64,000 nucleotides of DNA, from the NCBI GenBank assembly GCA_035582835.1, contig JAYKAV010002766.1:2254234-2318233 (forward strand), in the 5' to 3' direction. The notes under the pieces are model-generated. The model ran no database searches. It was not told the origin of the DNA and was given only the letters and a program-made list of their open reading frames with translations. The stretch is from Phoebastria nigripes (taxonomy: Eukaryota > Chordata > Aves > Procellariiformes > Diomedeidae). Below, in pieces: positions 32,701 through 47,700 of this stretch; position 1 is the first letter of the stretch, and the number at the start of each line of letters is the position of its first letter. The translations under genes and the position numbers were made by a program.

Positions 32701-35700
32701 AAAAAAATCCTGAAAGAATGGTAGATTAGATACTTCATTTCCTGTGACGAGCAAGGTAATAAATGAGGTCATCCTGTAAAACACCCGGGGCTGCGAAGAC
32801 ACGTCTTTTATAAGACTGTCCACGGACGTGGGCGGAGGTGCTTGGACTGCAGTCAGATGCAGGGTGCTGAGCTCTGCTGGCAGAGCCCTCCCGGCTTTCT
32901 GCAGCTTTATCTGCTGCGGTAGTTTGCCTGAGTGGGAAAAGGGGCTCACCTGGGACAAGCTGGGTCTTGACTGGAGGCTTTGCTGCCTTAGCGCTGCTCA
33001 CAAAGGCTTTAAAGTTTAGACAAGCCCTCGCACACACCACGAGATACAGCATTCATCAAAACACAGTCACACCTCCCGATCCGGGCGCTTCTCCCTTGCG
33101 CGCACATGCGTGCGCGGCAGGAACACCTACTAATCAAACAGAGAAACTTAAAAGAAAGTTTTTACTCTGAACTGCATCCAGATCACCATTCCTCCATTAA
33201 AATTATATTTTTAATGTCCTATAATTGCACCAGGATAAAACCAGGTGTGTGTTCATGTGAGATAACACACGTGGGTACCGGTGAAGGCGCTGGGCTTTGT
33301 CTCAACCTCCCCGGTGCCTCCCAGGCATGTGCTATCTCCAAGTTTCATGTACCTTGTCATGACTTACTGTTTAATTAGATGTTTTTAAATGAAATTTTTT
33401 CTTTGTTAGAAGTAAAGAGCAGTTCTTAAAGGGTAGGTTCAGAAAAGCCAGCTTGGGTTGCTTTTTGGCATGTGGCTTGTGAGTCAAACCAACAGCGCTT
33501 CTCCTCCAGGAGCTGGACCCCAGGTGAGGCTTCTCCATGGGACAGCACCGAGCGAGGCACCGTGGACACGCTGGGCTGGCTCTGGAGCCGCTCTTCCTTG
33601 ATTTCTTGATTTCTGTTGTTGCAGCTCGGTGGTTTGGCTGCTGCAGACCCTGCTCGTTGGGGCAGGCAGGGCTGCAGCCATGTGTGCTCGTGGGCGAAGG
33701 GGTCACCAGGGGCTGGCTGTCCCCAGCCACCCCATCACCCCATGTACTCTCTCTGTAATTTGAAGAACTGTGTAAAGGCATGAAAGCTTTTGGGGAAGAG
33801 CACAGCACGTGCTCCCACCCTCCTGGGCAGCGGGTCGCTGCCATGCCACAGCCCCAGCTCCCATGGGGATTGCTTTGTCCACTGGTGGGTTGGCAGTGGG
33901 GCCAGCAGGAGTGGCCTCGGCCAGGTGACACACACCCCATGGCGCTTGTCCCCACAGCAGCCCCACGAAGGAGGTGGTGCCGAGATCTTCATTTTGCAGA
34001 CGGTGCCACGCAGCAGGCACGTGCCTCGCAGGGCACCAGCCCATGGCAGTGTGGGCACGGGCAGACCCACGGGGACCCATTCACGCGCCACCAGCCCAGG
34101 TACGTGCCCAGGGTCACACCAAATCTGCAGTAGAGCAAAAGCAAACGTAGACCATTCCTCCCTGTTTAGTAATATTCCAAGATACGTGATCTCAGAAAAA
34201 AAATGTTTGCAATCTGTCTTAATTATTTGAAGAGCCTAAACGAGGTTCTCTGAAGTCCTAGACTAGCACTGTAACCACTAAACCATCCCACCCTTTCCTG
34301 TGTGATCCTAGGGAATTACTCATTCTTGCTGTCCTTCCATTTGTTTGTTTATTTTAATTCTTAATGGAGGAACTAATTAGCAAATGTGGATATAATGCTT
34401 GGAGCTGCTGCATACTCAGCTCTCGTCTCTGTGCCCTATCCCACACCCAGCTCTGCCATGCCTGGGTATCGCCTTTGGTTCGGAGAGAGGTTAGGTGTTG
34501 TGGCTTGGTGGAGAAGGGAGCGAGAAAGAATTGCTACAAATGAGCCCAAACTACCCACTGGAATTAAATACCCCAGAATAGAGTGTGCCCGCAGCTCGGG
34601 AGCGAGGGGCTCTGGAGCAGGACGAGAGGAGCCATGAGCGGGTTCACCTTTGCAGCCTAAAAAGCTGTCAGAGCTTCTGCAGTGTCTGCGGCGCGTGCTT
34701 GGGATTCCAGCCAGGCTGAGTCTCCCCACCCTCTATCTCAGGCATTTATCTGGCATCAGTCACCCAAGTGCCAAGGCGCCAGGGAGCGAGGGATCGGGTC
34801 AGGCCCTATTCCCTCCGGACTGGTCAGACAGGTCCCGGGGAGCAAGCGGTGTCCCCAGCGAGGAGGTGGCTGCATGGGGACGGGGCGTCCCCAGGGCTCC
34901 CCGAGGTGGCCCCATGTGCCAGGCAAGCGGGGCTGCAGTCCTGGGCTTGGTGAGGTGTGAGCAGAGGATGTGACCAAGGGTATTCAGGGTTGCTTCAAGC
35001 ACAAGATCCAAGTTAACAAGAGACGGGGTCAGGCATTGAAGAAACATCATGAGAGGGTTTGTAGACACAAGAGCTGCACCGCAGTCACCTGCGTGCAGAT
35101 GTGCCCCCTCCCGCGCAGCCGGCTGGATTCTCCCCATGCTATTCCTGTGGCTGGGCAGAGTCGTTTTCTCCATCGAAAGATGTGGACGTTGCTCCTTCCC
35201 CAGGGCTCCTCCCCGGCACTGCAGAGGGGTTTCCCGGTGTGCGTCCTGGCAGCCTGGTCGGGGACACGCGTCCTGGCTGGGGCACGGTGCTGACCAGGCT
35301 GCAACACGTCTGGTTTGCCGGACGTCCCACCAATGCACAGGCGTTAGAAACCCAGGGCATCTTCTGAGCAAGGAAAAATAAAAGCATTTTCGCTGTGATG
35401 GCGGGCAAGCGGTGCCTCTCCCCAGAGCGATCCCCGGGCGAGCCGGCGACTCCAGAACGGCAGGTGAACCGACAGATTTACATTGCTGCGGTCTGAGGCT
35501 CAGATCGAAACCCTCCTGCATGCTCTGTGGATTGGCAGCAAGTTCTATATGAAGAGAAGTATTTCTCTATTATTATTCATGTCTAATCTTTGCTGAAGGG
35601 TCTTTTGCCCTTCAATAATCTAAATACATTTTAACAAATTGATAGCAACATTACCATGGCTTACATAGGATCCGCCGCCACTCGCAAAAGACACTGCATC

Positions 35701-38700
35701 TTTGTTCTCCCTTTTTAGATTATGTAGATCCAAGCCACACAAATTCAGGCGCTTCTATCGGGAATACAGGGAAAACCTCTCAAGCATGTTACTGTAAAAT
35801 GGATTATACTGTTTAAACACATAAAGATCCCGTAGACTGGTTGCCAGAATGTAATGGGAGTTTGTGCTGCTAAATGAATAAACCTGTGATGGTTAATGCT
35901 ACAGGGCAGAGCCGTGGAGCGTGTGCGAGTCCGGGAGCGCTCGCTGCTGCGCGGCACGGCTGAACCAGGCTGGGGGTGACATTGGATGAGAAACTTCCCT
36001 TGGCGTCAGCACGGAGCAGCCCAGGTTTCCAGTTCCTCTGGCTTAAATCCTCGGGCTCTCCAGCCTCCCGTTGCAGTTTCTTGCCTTCCTGACACCTGCG
36101 TGTTTTGTGCTGTGAAACACACGTACCCTATACAAGCAGAGGCAGAGCTACATAGGTCCATCCAGAGCAGTCAGTAATTGAACTGAATTTTAAATAGTTG
36201 TTATTTTTCTAATGTAGATATTAAAGGGATTAGCTTCAGATTCAGAAGAAAATAATTTTGAGTCGGGGGGGACGAAATAATCTGAATTACCGCACTAAAC
36301 TGAGTTTTCAAAAGAAGTCGCAAAGGTAGGAGTGAGAGGTGCAGCGGGAGGGGACGGGCACTGCTGTGTCAGAGCAGCTCCTTCAAAGAACAGCAAAACC
36401 CACGTGCAGTAAGTATCGGCAAATACATTTGGACATACGAAAGCAGAATCCAAATCCTTTTTCATTCATTTCCTGCGAAGGTTCGAGCCCTTGGGTTTTG
36501 CTCATTAGGAGGACATTTTAATCATTAATATTTGCTGCTTTCCAGTGGGGTGTTCCTGAGGTTACTCTTCAGGCTGCTACATCAGAGGCTCCCGGACAGC
36601 ACGGCCCAATCCATAAAATGAAGCGTGGCAGGGAAATGTGTGGGAACTCACAACAAATTGTTTGTGAGCAGTTTCCAAAAAATTCACAAAATATTCTGAA
36701 CAAGCAGCACATTTGAGGCCGAGTCATTCCTAAATGGTAAAGCAGGGAAATGCGTTAGCTGAAATTATTAATTGCAAACCACTTACTAATCCCCTTCCCA
36801 GTCCTGAAGGAGCACAGGGTGCTTTTGCAGAGGTCTGAGTAAACGTTGTTGTTATATTGACTGGCCATTCCTATCAAGACACAAGGTACTAAGCAGGTTC
36901 TGTCCGTAACCGAGACGTCGTATCTGCCGGTCTCGGGGAGGCTGAACCTTCCTGCCCGAAGCTCCCCGGGAGCAGAGACCTGCAGTGAGCAGTGACACAG
37001 GCAGGTACTTCGCTGGGTAAAACAGAGGCACAGAAAGAAAAATGCAATTAATATCACATGGCACCTTAACATTTCGTTCGTAACCTAATGTATTGATTTG
37101 CATTGGAAACAAAATGTTAAGTACGGGAGCTTTGCATAGGCATGGGACCTCCCCTGATTAGCTTTCTCATGGGAATAGTTTGAGGCTGCTGAGTTGTATC
37201 CCCGCTCCCTCTCTTCTTCCGAGGGTCCGAGATCCATTTCCCTATCGGGACTCAGCAATCTGGAAAGCCCAGAGATAAAAACAAGATTCTTTCCATCCTT
37301 CCATTTGAAAAGGCCTTCGAGCCGATTACGGCGTTTCCTAGAGAGGCTCTTTGACATGGGGACTTGGTTCAGGTTGTGCATTCAAGATAAAGAAAATACC
37401 TGTATAATCCCCTCTGGGAAGAAAGGATAATTACAGACTGTGGGTTTGAAATATAGCTGATGGCACTGACCTCCTTCCCTGGACCATCAATAAATACCTC
37501 TCTGCTGAAACACCAGGAAATTGAAGCAGCTGAACTCTGCAGCACCTCCTCAGTGGAAAAGGGCTTTTAAAGTGATGGTAGGAGCAGTTGCCTCTGGCTC
37601 ACACCCACATGCAGATACTTCTTTATATATGTATCTCCGTCTTATAATTTACATCAGAGACATTCAAACGAAGGTTAGATTAGTTCACTGAAAGCTCTTC
37701 CTGAAAGACAGCAGTAATCCCTCACCTTTCTGGAGCACCTTTCATCAGGGGCTACGCACAAACATCCGTCAGCCAGAGCTTCCCAGAGCCGCAGGAACAC
37801 CCCATCTGCTGCGGGGAACAAAACCCGGGGGGGCTCGGGGCTGTCGTCACTGGACCTGCAATCTCATGGAAGCAAACCTCAGCAGCTGCAGCAAGGAGCG
37901 GCCAAAATGGGTTTGCACGGTGCAGGCGTCCCCTTTGCAGGGCAGCACGACACGGGCCTCCCGCAGCCTTGTCTTGGGCTGCCCTGGGTCTGCAGCGATG
38001 CCCGACGTGGCCGAGCTGACTGACGTGTGGCCCTGGAGAGGGACCGGGAGGCTGAGATGCTGTTGGGGTGGCTGGAGACAGCACTGTGCCTGAAGATGAG
38101 AGATTGCTTTGTCCCAGGCAGTCTCCTAAAAGGATTAACTGATACCTCTTTAAAATGCCATCTAAGCTGTAGCACACTCCCACTTTTGAAAGATGTTGCA
38201 ACAAAAGCTCCAATATCCAGGGATTCGGCACTGCTGAGGAGGAGGATTTACCTGTAATGTATCNAAGGAGAGAAGAAAACAGACTTGTAAGACGGGCAGC
38301 GATTTGCATGTTCCCTCTGGACTTGTTTTTCCCCTCGCAGCACCCTGAGCTCCAGCTGGAAATGGAACTGAACAAATAACACCACAATAAGCAATTCAAT
38401 TTCCAAGTACCACAAATTTTCCTGCTTACAAATCATTTTGCAAGCAGGTAGCACATTTCTCATACGGAAATGAGTCAGTACTTCATCTTTTTCTTTTTGT
38501 AGGTAAAATCTCTTTTCCCTTAAAAAAACCCCAAAAGTTGGTGGGTTTTGCATGCAGTCAGCGCCCGAGCACGGGTACCACGATCCCGCAGCTCCTGGCA
38601 GCGCCCACATGCAGAGCCTGAGCCCGAGCTGCAGATGTGCCTTTTGCACTGAATGTTTACATGTAAAAGCGGCCATCTCCAGTAATCGTAGTGGTAATTT

Positions 38701-41700
38701 CAGACACAAATGTTTGTGATCGCAGACAAGGAAGGAGAGGGAGCGCAGGAGCTCGGGGANGGAGCTTCGTCACCCCGGACCGTGCGGGAGAGGGACGATG
38801 AGGCAGCAGAGGCACAGGGCTGTGGATCGGTCCGTGCTGAAACTCGTCCGGGAAAAGCAGGAAATTCTCTGAGGCTTTCTAGCTCCCTGGGTAAAAGCCT
38901 TTGAAGAATGGGTTTCTTTTGCTCCTTCTTCTTTGTACCTGGAACTTAAAAGCCGAGGGACCCACCTCTGCAAGCCAGAACAAAAGTGTCAGAAACTTTA
39001 TGCTTTATCTTGGGACACCTTGAAGGCACAAGGCTCCTTACTCCATCCACTAGATTCATCACAGAGNGGTCATCAGTTCAGTGGTGTTTCTTCTCTTTCA
39101 CCCTGCTGCCCAGTGTCTCCTGAAAAGCCCTCACAGAAACAAGGCTGTGGCATCCCATCACACCTGCAGCATCGCCGGAGGTATCAGGACCTCGTGTTCA
39201 TGGGGATTGCCTTTCCACGCCTGTCTGCCTCTCCAAGGAGCATCATCACATCCCGTGCTTAGGCGCCGGACCAACTCCTTCTGGCTACATTTACCACCCA
39301 GGGACTTCTCACCTGGAGAAATCTTTCATCCAGGGATCACCTGGCAAGTTTTAACTGGGTATCACAGCATCCATCCCAGGCAGATACTATTATCTCCATT
39401 TTGTTGCTGGAAACAGTCAAGCCCAAACCGGGGAGGTGACCTGCCCAGTGTCATAAAACAACTCCCCGGCAGGGCAGGGAGGCGGCTGCAGCCCTCCCAG
39501 CCCGCGGGCTCCCCGCTGCCTCCAGGCTGCTGGCTGCGCAGGACGGGGAGGCAGCGCGCGGGCAGGGTGCTCTCCAGCTCCGGAAAGTCCAGGGACGAAG
39601 CCTTTGGTGTTCTTGGAAACCAGGATCTGTTTTGAAATCGCTNGCTCTCTCTGAATCGGGGGTTTTCATGCCACAGCAGGTGGAGTTGTGTGAGTTTCAT
39701 CATCTGACAGTTACAGCCAAGGTATGTTCAAAAGACAAACTAGATCCGACTCGGCACACAAAAGGCATCTCTGACGGGAGATGACAAGCCTCGCGGGTTC
39801 AACGGGAGGACGAAGCCGTGGGTACCTGCTGTGCAGCACCGGGGCAGGCGACTCGCGTGGGAGCTTGTGTCACTGCACGGCTGCTCAATGCACAAGTGAA
39901 ATGTGTAACGTATTGCAAGTGGTACCTGCCTTGCAACGTTAAAGGCAGCAGTGAGATGCTGAGCCTCGTGGAAACGCTTCCTGTGATGTTATACAGAAGA
40001 AATGAGGATCGCTTCCCTTCCCACATTCACCTGTTACTGACACAGTGCCATTCNCAGCAGCTAACTTCAAAATATAAGAGCATCGTGAGACAAGATGATG
40101 CAGTGACAAACACCTCTATTTCACAGCATTAAAAAGAAATTCTGGAGTTATAAAAACAGAAGCCATACTTAATCAGTTTTCTATACAGCACTTCCTAACA
40201 CTCGGGCAATAGCTAAAGCCTGGATTGCTTAGAAAAGCCTTCCCACAGAGCAGAAGTACATGCATTCAGAACATGCCCATATACCTGGTCTTTGGTAAAT
40301 CATTTAACTTGTTCTGTGCCTCAATTTTCCCCAGCTGCAATAATGAACCAGCCGACACAGGCACTGGGAGCGAGTTAACGACTTAAGTGGCTGGTCCTGT
40401 ACCAGCACTGGGATGGGGATTAGCAACGTGGGAAGCTCTTTGAGGTCTGTCAGCATAACCTTATTTCAAAATCAGTTTTCCCTTTCAGATCAGATCCCTC
40501 TGACCCACGTGCTGTGCAGCCCCGCTGCAGCATCCCCAGGAGCAGAGGCTCACCAGGTCAAAACGCTTCACTGGGGCTTTAGTTTGTGAAATCCGCAGCC
40601 GAGCTCACCACTACGTGAGGAGCTGAGTATCAGCAACACCAGTCAAGGCCTTTTGGATTTGCTGAATTAGAAGTAGCGGGATGAGTCTGAACTAAGCAAC
40701 CCTCCCATGGGAAAAAAAGCTCTCAGGAGAGCCTGGCACCTAAAGGAAAGAGCAAAGAAACTTCAAGGGGACATAGCATAGCAACCAAGCCTCAATGACT
40801 GAGGGGTTGCAGGGAACAGACCAAGATATTTTTTTTCCTTTCCCCCATGTAGACACATCTACATTCTCTCCAGTAACTCACCCTGCCAGGACCGTGCCCA
40901 GGGCTTCGGTCTCTCTCCTGCCATCCCCAGCTGCCTGGGCAACACCAACCCCCTCGGCAGCTCATTTTCTCAAAAGCCCCCCGCACTCACAGCATTTCTT
41001 GCTTGAGAGCAAGTCTGCCAGTAGCACAGCACGGATGTTCACCCTCTCGTTCCCCCAGATTCAGCTGTGCCTTCGCCATCAGGCTCCTGATCAGAGGCCA
41101 CCGGCACCGGTGGCTCTGGCTGCAGCTCCCGGCTTTTGGGAACAGCCTTTCCCCAGTGCTGCTCCAGGCTCCCAGCTCACCCTCCANTCACCCATCTATC
41201 ACACAGCTTGCAGAGCTCACATGGAGCCAATTAGGAAATAATTAGGAAATAATAATAATAAGAGCAGATAGCAAGGATGGACACAAGAAGAGACAAAGCC
41301 CCCACGCTCACCAAAAGGATTCTGAGCAGTCACTAAAAGCCTAATGTCCCCTTCCCTCAACTGAATCAATCCAAACGCAGCCCTGCAGAGGGAAAGGCAG
41401 CTTGTGTCCTGCCCTTTATAGCTTCCTGGGGTGGGGTGACCCCAGCTGAGCCCTCTCCCACTCATCAGGCAGGGCCCGGGGGGAGGGGGCCAAGCACTGG
41501 GCACCCGGCTGTTTGGGCACCAGCATCTAACCCTTCCCTTGTCAGCCTGCGTAACGCGTCGGCCCATCGCTGTATGAACGAGCATCTCTGGGGCGTGTTT
41601 CTGCTGAAAACCCTGTTCTCCACCGTCACGAGTGGGAGCTAAGCCTGCCTAAGCCCTGCGTCTGAGTTGCCTGCCATGGGGACGAGCAGGGCTAGAGCCG

Positions 41701-44700
41701 GCTCACTGAGGGAAAGGCGATGTCCTGCCCCCGTGCCGAGGGCAGGTATCTCCTATGGCCTAACCCAGGAAACCTCAGAAGGGGCAACCAGTGCAGCGAC
41801 ACCGACGTGACATTTCCATTCCCAGCTGCAAAGCTCTGCGTGGGGCTCAGGTCCGCGCCTTGCCCGGCTGCTCCACCACTCGGGCACGATGGCACCGAGC
41901 GCCTCCCACTCGCGTTGTGGCTGTTCAGCGCCTGGCGCCCAGAAACCTCGTCGTGAAAACCCCGTCTCTGCTCCAGCGGTTTATTTCTCTGCCCCGTAGC
42001 TCGGATGAACCCTCGACACGAGGCTGTGCGAAGCAGCACGTAGCGCTTCCCAGCGGGGCCAGGCGCCTGCATGCACCCNTCTTGGTTTGGAAGGGTCCTG
42101 TGGCTCCTGCCCGCGGCGGCAGCGGACGCAGGGGGTCGGCGTGCTCGCGCGCCAGGGCGTTGGGCTGTCGGCTGCGCGCCGTGCCGACCCGCAACGGTCT
42201 CATGCTTCCTTCTTGTCTGCAGGCTGGCTCAGGTGCTCCGATCACCTGCTGCTTGCGGGAACAGGAAAGCAGCAACTGAAGATCGAGGGGGACTTTTGGT
42301 TTACTCAGATGACAAGAGACAATTTTGGTTCCCCAAAAGCCAAGGAAACAAAGCTGTCAGGCTTTAATGGTAGCTTGTCTCCCTCCTGCAGCATGTTTAT
42401 GGGCAAACAAGCTGCAGATCAGACAAGGCAAACAGCAGCAGGTGAGGCCAAATAACAATAATTAATAATTAATGGCGAATGTGGCTATGTTTATTCTTGT
42501 TGTATTGAGGCAACGTTGTCTAATGGATGAAGCACTGTTACAGGACTCCAGAGACCGGCTCAGTTTCCAGCGCTGCCGCTAACCTCTGCGTGATGCTGGG
42601 CCCACCACCCGTTCTGTTTCTCCCTTCGCATTCTGTGTGCCCTGCTGCTGAGGGTGCAAGCTCCCCGCGACACGGGCGGCCCTGTCCCATGCCTGCACGT
42701 GCCGAATGCGACAGGGCTCTGGCCTCGGCTGAGGCCTCGAGGCAGAAGAGCAATGCCAATATTCATGTTCTGTGGTGGGTGCCCGGTGCCGATGCCTGCA
42801 CGGTTTGCTTGTGGCACGGAGCAGGGCTCACTGACTGCTCTGGGCATTAACCTTTGCAGCGGCCGGCTCTGGGTTACAGCTCTCCAGGGGATTTGTTTCT
42901 GACAGTAGCATCATTCCTAAAAATGCCAGTATGTGTTTCAAAAGTGTCGTGGTGTCTCCATGTTATCACCCTGCGGTGCAGCGGCATCCATCCGTGCCTT
43001 CCCACCGCCCTGCCCTGCCCCGCCCCTCCCCGCACGCTGCCGGTGCGTGTGGGGCGACTCGCAAACACACCGGAGCTGTATCGGACAGACCTCCAGCCCG
43101 GTTTTCCATAGGCACCGGTGTTAACTCGCACTGGTGCCAGCTGGGTTTGCCTCCTCCCCAGATGGCATGTTTCACGGACATGTGCGGTGAGGCACGATTC
43201 CCCTCTCTCCTGCATGGTTGTTCAGTCCCTCGAGTGTATGCAGGTCCCCAGCCACGCATGCGGCTTGAATGCACGCCACCGCATGATTTCAGGCATGCGC
43301 AAATATGCGAGCATATAAATTATGCAGAGCTCTTCGTGGACAGATGAAGTGTTTGATACTACAAGCAACACCAGCTCTCCAGGGGTGTCTGGTTTGGGGG
43401 TGGCCCTTGCTGCAGCAGAACCCACNTCCGCGGGGTACCTGGACCTGAAGTGACACACGCCTTGGCAGTAACGCATGGATATTTGTAAAACATGCTCTGA
43501 CTTTCTATTTTAAGGGTGTCCCCTAGAGACAAATATAACCTGTTCTGGGACTGTGGAAGAAAGCTTTGAAGTTGCTGCTTCCTGGAAATAGCTCTGGTTT
43601 CCTACGTCGCATGGTGATGTTCCCATATTTGTTCTTCCCTGAACATCCCTCAACCAGCTACAGTCGTGGCAAACGCCAACACCGCAGTGGCTGACTCCAG
43701 CAGGGCACCAGTGCATCTTGCCCTTCAGTCCCCTGACTTTGTCCAAGTTTCACGCTGAGAGGAAACTTAATGTACCTTAGCTCCTTTCCATTCATCTTTT
43801 AGTCTTAAAACATTAGCCATTTTTATGTAACGTGCTACTTTTTTACTGCCACACTAACAAGTTGTTGAGCTGTATTTACAATATGCTGATTGTAGGCGCC
43901 CCCTAATAGGTCCAGTCGACGTACCCTCCCCAATTAATTTTCGGGTTTTCTGTTTCATTTTGGGCATGTGTATTTCCTTTATAAAACCTGCACCTCGCCC
44001 TGGTATTCGTTGCTGCGTTACTTGCAGCAACCACCTGAATGTGCATTGTGGAACAGTCATTACCGAGGAACCACAAAGAACGCCAGGGCTGAAATGATCT
44101 GGAGCGATGGCATTTGCAGTCCTCTATGGATTCTTTTAAAACCTGCTTTTTTCCAGAGTTAAATTGCTTATTAATTTCAGAACATAAAAGCCAAAGAGAT
44201 TTGGCACAAGTTTCAGCCACAGTTTTAACCTATAAACCTTTATTGCGTCTAAGAACGTTTCTTACTGGAATGACGTATGGGAAAACCGTGCCCATTTCAC
44301 CCCGGGTGTGATGCCATGGGCCCGATGCGCTGCTGCAGTCACCATTGCCCGTCTAACTTCTTGTATTAACTGACTTTTGCCCATTAAGTAAATGAAGTCT
44401 GTGCTGGATTAATTGGGTTTGATCTTCTCAAGCTTCCTTTAAGCCAGGGATGATGGAAGTTTAGGGCTGCGGCTTGTTGTGGGGCTAATCCCAAAGCTGA
44501 AGTCAAAGAAACTCTTTCCACTGGTTCCTGCGGGCGCATACTGGCAAGCACGGCTCTCGGCCATCTCAGCATCTCCCGGGTTTTATGCAGGGGAGGAAGG
44601 TCATGGCTCAGCCCTGCCGATCCCGTCCGGTGGGACGCAGCCGTGTGCCTGTGCAGAGCCGGGCTACAGCTGCGATCCCGTCCCGAAGGCGGGAGAGGAA

Positions 44701-47700
44701 CGGCACCCAGGCCAGCGCGACGAGCCAGCGCTTCGCCCTGCCGCCCCACCTCCACAGGGTGCCCAGAGGAGACAGGGAGGGGAAGCTGGTCACAGGTCCA
44801 GACAGCGATGCTGCGGACAGTCCTTAGCCTTCCAGGAGACCAGCCCAAAACCTTGGGTTTAATTACAGTAGAGCTGGGAGGCGTGGGAAAGCAGGCGAGA
44901 GCAGAGTCCAGGCTTCTTNCATTTTTTTTTTCTTTATTTAGTTCAGTTTCATCACCCCACCTCTCTTCTTTTATTGAGGAAAATATGAACCTAACTGAGC
45001 TATCCCAGCCAGCCATGCTGACATCTGCGGATGGCCGTGCACGGGTGCTGGGGGCTAGAAAGCTGCCAGGAGAGTCACCCAGCAGCCTCCCTGGCTCTGG
45101 AGTCTCTCAGCCACGGTCTCCTCTTCTCTCTCCCTTCCTTGTCTCCCAGTGCCCATCCCCTCGAAGGCCAACGGCACCACCATTTCCACCCTGTCAATGA
45201 ACAAAGATGGCCTGATCGGAGGGGTGACGAATCCCAATGAGGTCTTCTGCTCCGTGCCTGGCCGCCTCTCTCTTCTCAGCTCCACTTCCAAGTACAAGGT
45301 GACCGTCGGGGAGGTGCAGAGGAGGCTCTCGCCCCCCGAGTGTCTCAACGCCTCTCTCCTCGGTGGAGTCCTCCGCAGGTAAGCTGCTCCTGAGAGCCCT
45401 GGGACAGCCCNAGGACGCGGGGCTGCGCCGCGTGCTGAATGCAGGGGGTAACGCCGAAGCAAGCTTTGTGTTCAGCACCAGCTCTTACCTCTCAGATTAA
45501 CGGAGATGAGAGATTACTGGTGTGTGGTACATTGGGGAATAGTGTTTTTGTTGCTTTGTCTTCTCTCCTTTCAAACCTAAAAGCTTAAACTGGAATTAGT
45601 TATAGTTATTTTAACATTAATTACATTATAATTTTTTTCCTCTCCTTGTTTTCTCTTTTCAGAGCAAAATCAAAAAATGGGGGTCGGTGTTTAAGGGAAA
45701 GGTTAGAGAAAATTGGACTAAATCTACCTGCAGGAAGGCGCAAAGCTGCCAACGTCACCCTGCTGACATCCCTCGTGGAAGGTAAGAGTCGCTCTCCACT
45801 CCCGCGGAGGATGGGAGTGCCGAAACTTCAATACCCTTCATTTGCAGCTTTCCACAGAGAGCACTTAAAACAAAGTATGCAGTGGTCACCACCGACTGAG
45901 ACTGGAAATATCCCTGTGTAAGTCTCCATGCTGATTCAAGCATGTCTGGCTTCCGAAACTCAGACATTTCTGTCGGACCAGTCATAGCCCTTTAGGAAAA
46001 GGCATCCACAGCCTGAACGGGGCTGCGAGCTTCCTTTCGGCTATAGTGAAGCGTACCGTTCACTTCTGTGAACTAGTTCTAATAATGCTTAGTCAGGTTC
46101 ACAGGAAACAAATACAAAAAAAGCTTGAACAAAGCTGCCAAGAATTTAGCAGCTGTTCTGTAGCACTGTGCACCCACTTAGGACACAACGGAGGTGCTGC
46201 CGACCGTGCCGCCCTCGGACAGCAGCGACCTGTTCTGTCGAGGCTCCATCACCACACTCAGGTCCGTGTCTTGTCTCCCGTAAGAAGGAGATGCCCTGTA
46301 CGGGAGTCCTGCCCTCCTCCCCTGGGACAGCAGGGACAAGTGAGACATNGAGGAGATGCCGCACAGCTCTGAGGTCTTGCAGGTGGAGGTAAAGCTTGCG
46401 GTAGCAGTCCTCAGAGCGCGGCATTAAGGGCTAAGCTATGGAAGACGTGCTGTGGGCAGCACAGCCTTGGCAGGCAGCGTGCGACCTGCCCTGACGTGTG
46501 TCATGCCCCTGCTTAAAGCCGCTTGTTTATTTGCTCCCCTCCTACTTTTTGCACTATGGAAATGATGATGTCGCCACTGCATCTTTGGAGAAAAGGACAC
46601 GGGACGCAAACAAATGCAATGACAGCTCCGACTCCCTTCGAGCTTTGGAATCCATTGTGTTTGCACCCAGCGTGTTGGAGGCAGCTGCCTGCAGTTTCTG
46701 AATAGAAAATCATCTCCATTGTTGCCAGCAAATTAAATGACCCGCTTCATTAGGCGGAGGTTGTTACTGAGGGCAGTTGGTTCGTGCTGAATGAAAGGCT
46801 GATTTCCATTAAAAGAAAAGAAAGAAAAGAATGAAAGAAAGAAAGGAAGGAAGAAATGTACATTTTTGATTTCAGGTGGCTGCTGATGTTTTGGTTACTG
46901 CTTACCAGCTCATAGTAGATAAAAGAGTGGTGCCATGTGTGCTTGATGGATATAATTTCCTCCTGCACATAAGTGTTATGGTACTGGGAGATGTTTCACC
47001 CAGAGGAAGGTGCTATTGCGTTGTCATTACTCAGCACGCAGAAACTGGCTTGTGCCCCTATGCCCCAGGCACTCTCTTTCTTGGACATTTGCTGTCTTGG
47101 TTTAATTTGTTTTCTCCCCTCTGCCTTCCCAATGTCTGTTCATTTAGAAAAAACACTGGGTGTTTTTTTGAGTGCTAATGATATACTTTTTCTTACACCG
47201 ACCCACAGCCATTCATATAGATGGGGGAGAATNAGTACGGGGAACCCAGGGAGCACTGCGAGGGCTGCAGGTAGAAACACAGCTTNCTTTGGGAGCCCTT
47301 GCCATGTACAGTGAGCACTTGCCCTCTCTTGGGCACCTGCTCCGCGGGAGTGGCTCCAGCACGGACCCAGGGGAGCAGCAGTAGGGCTATATTTCAACTT
47401 CAGAAACATCCCTAAGCTCTCAGAAAGAGGCGTGCGTTCAGACGGGCTCCTGTGGCCCCTCTGCCTGCNGTGGCCTCCTGCCCCACGAGCGCTCTCCTCC
47501 AGCCTCTCCTCCCCTGGGCTCCGACTTGGTGTGGCCTTAACACCACTTTCAAAAGCTGGACCGCCTTGTCCCCTCCGCCGAAACCTCTCTAAGCCAGCAT
47601 CCAAATTGCCTTTAAAACATTCAGCTGTGCAGCCACTCGCACACACTCATGGAGGAAATAAATCCTGGCTCCAGCCTTGGCTCTCACCGTGAGGTCACAC

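Larger units (their letters stand above)
27142..45149 (+). other. TFAP2E: TFAP2E intron 3 (18 kb)
   Basis: No further coding exon or gene was recognised. The 5' third is CpG-rich with AT-rich islands set into it; the rest is mixed unique sequence with a few old SINE-like fragments and a poly-A tract. Such a large intron between two short AP-2 exons, when all other readable introns are under 3 kb, is the natural place for intronic enhancers. Confidence 0.7.
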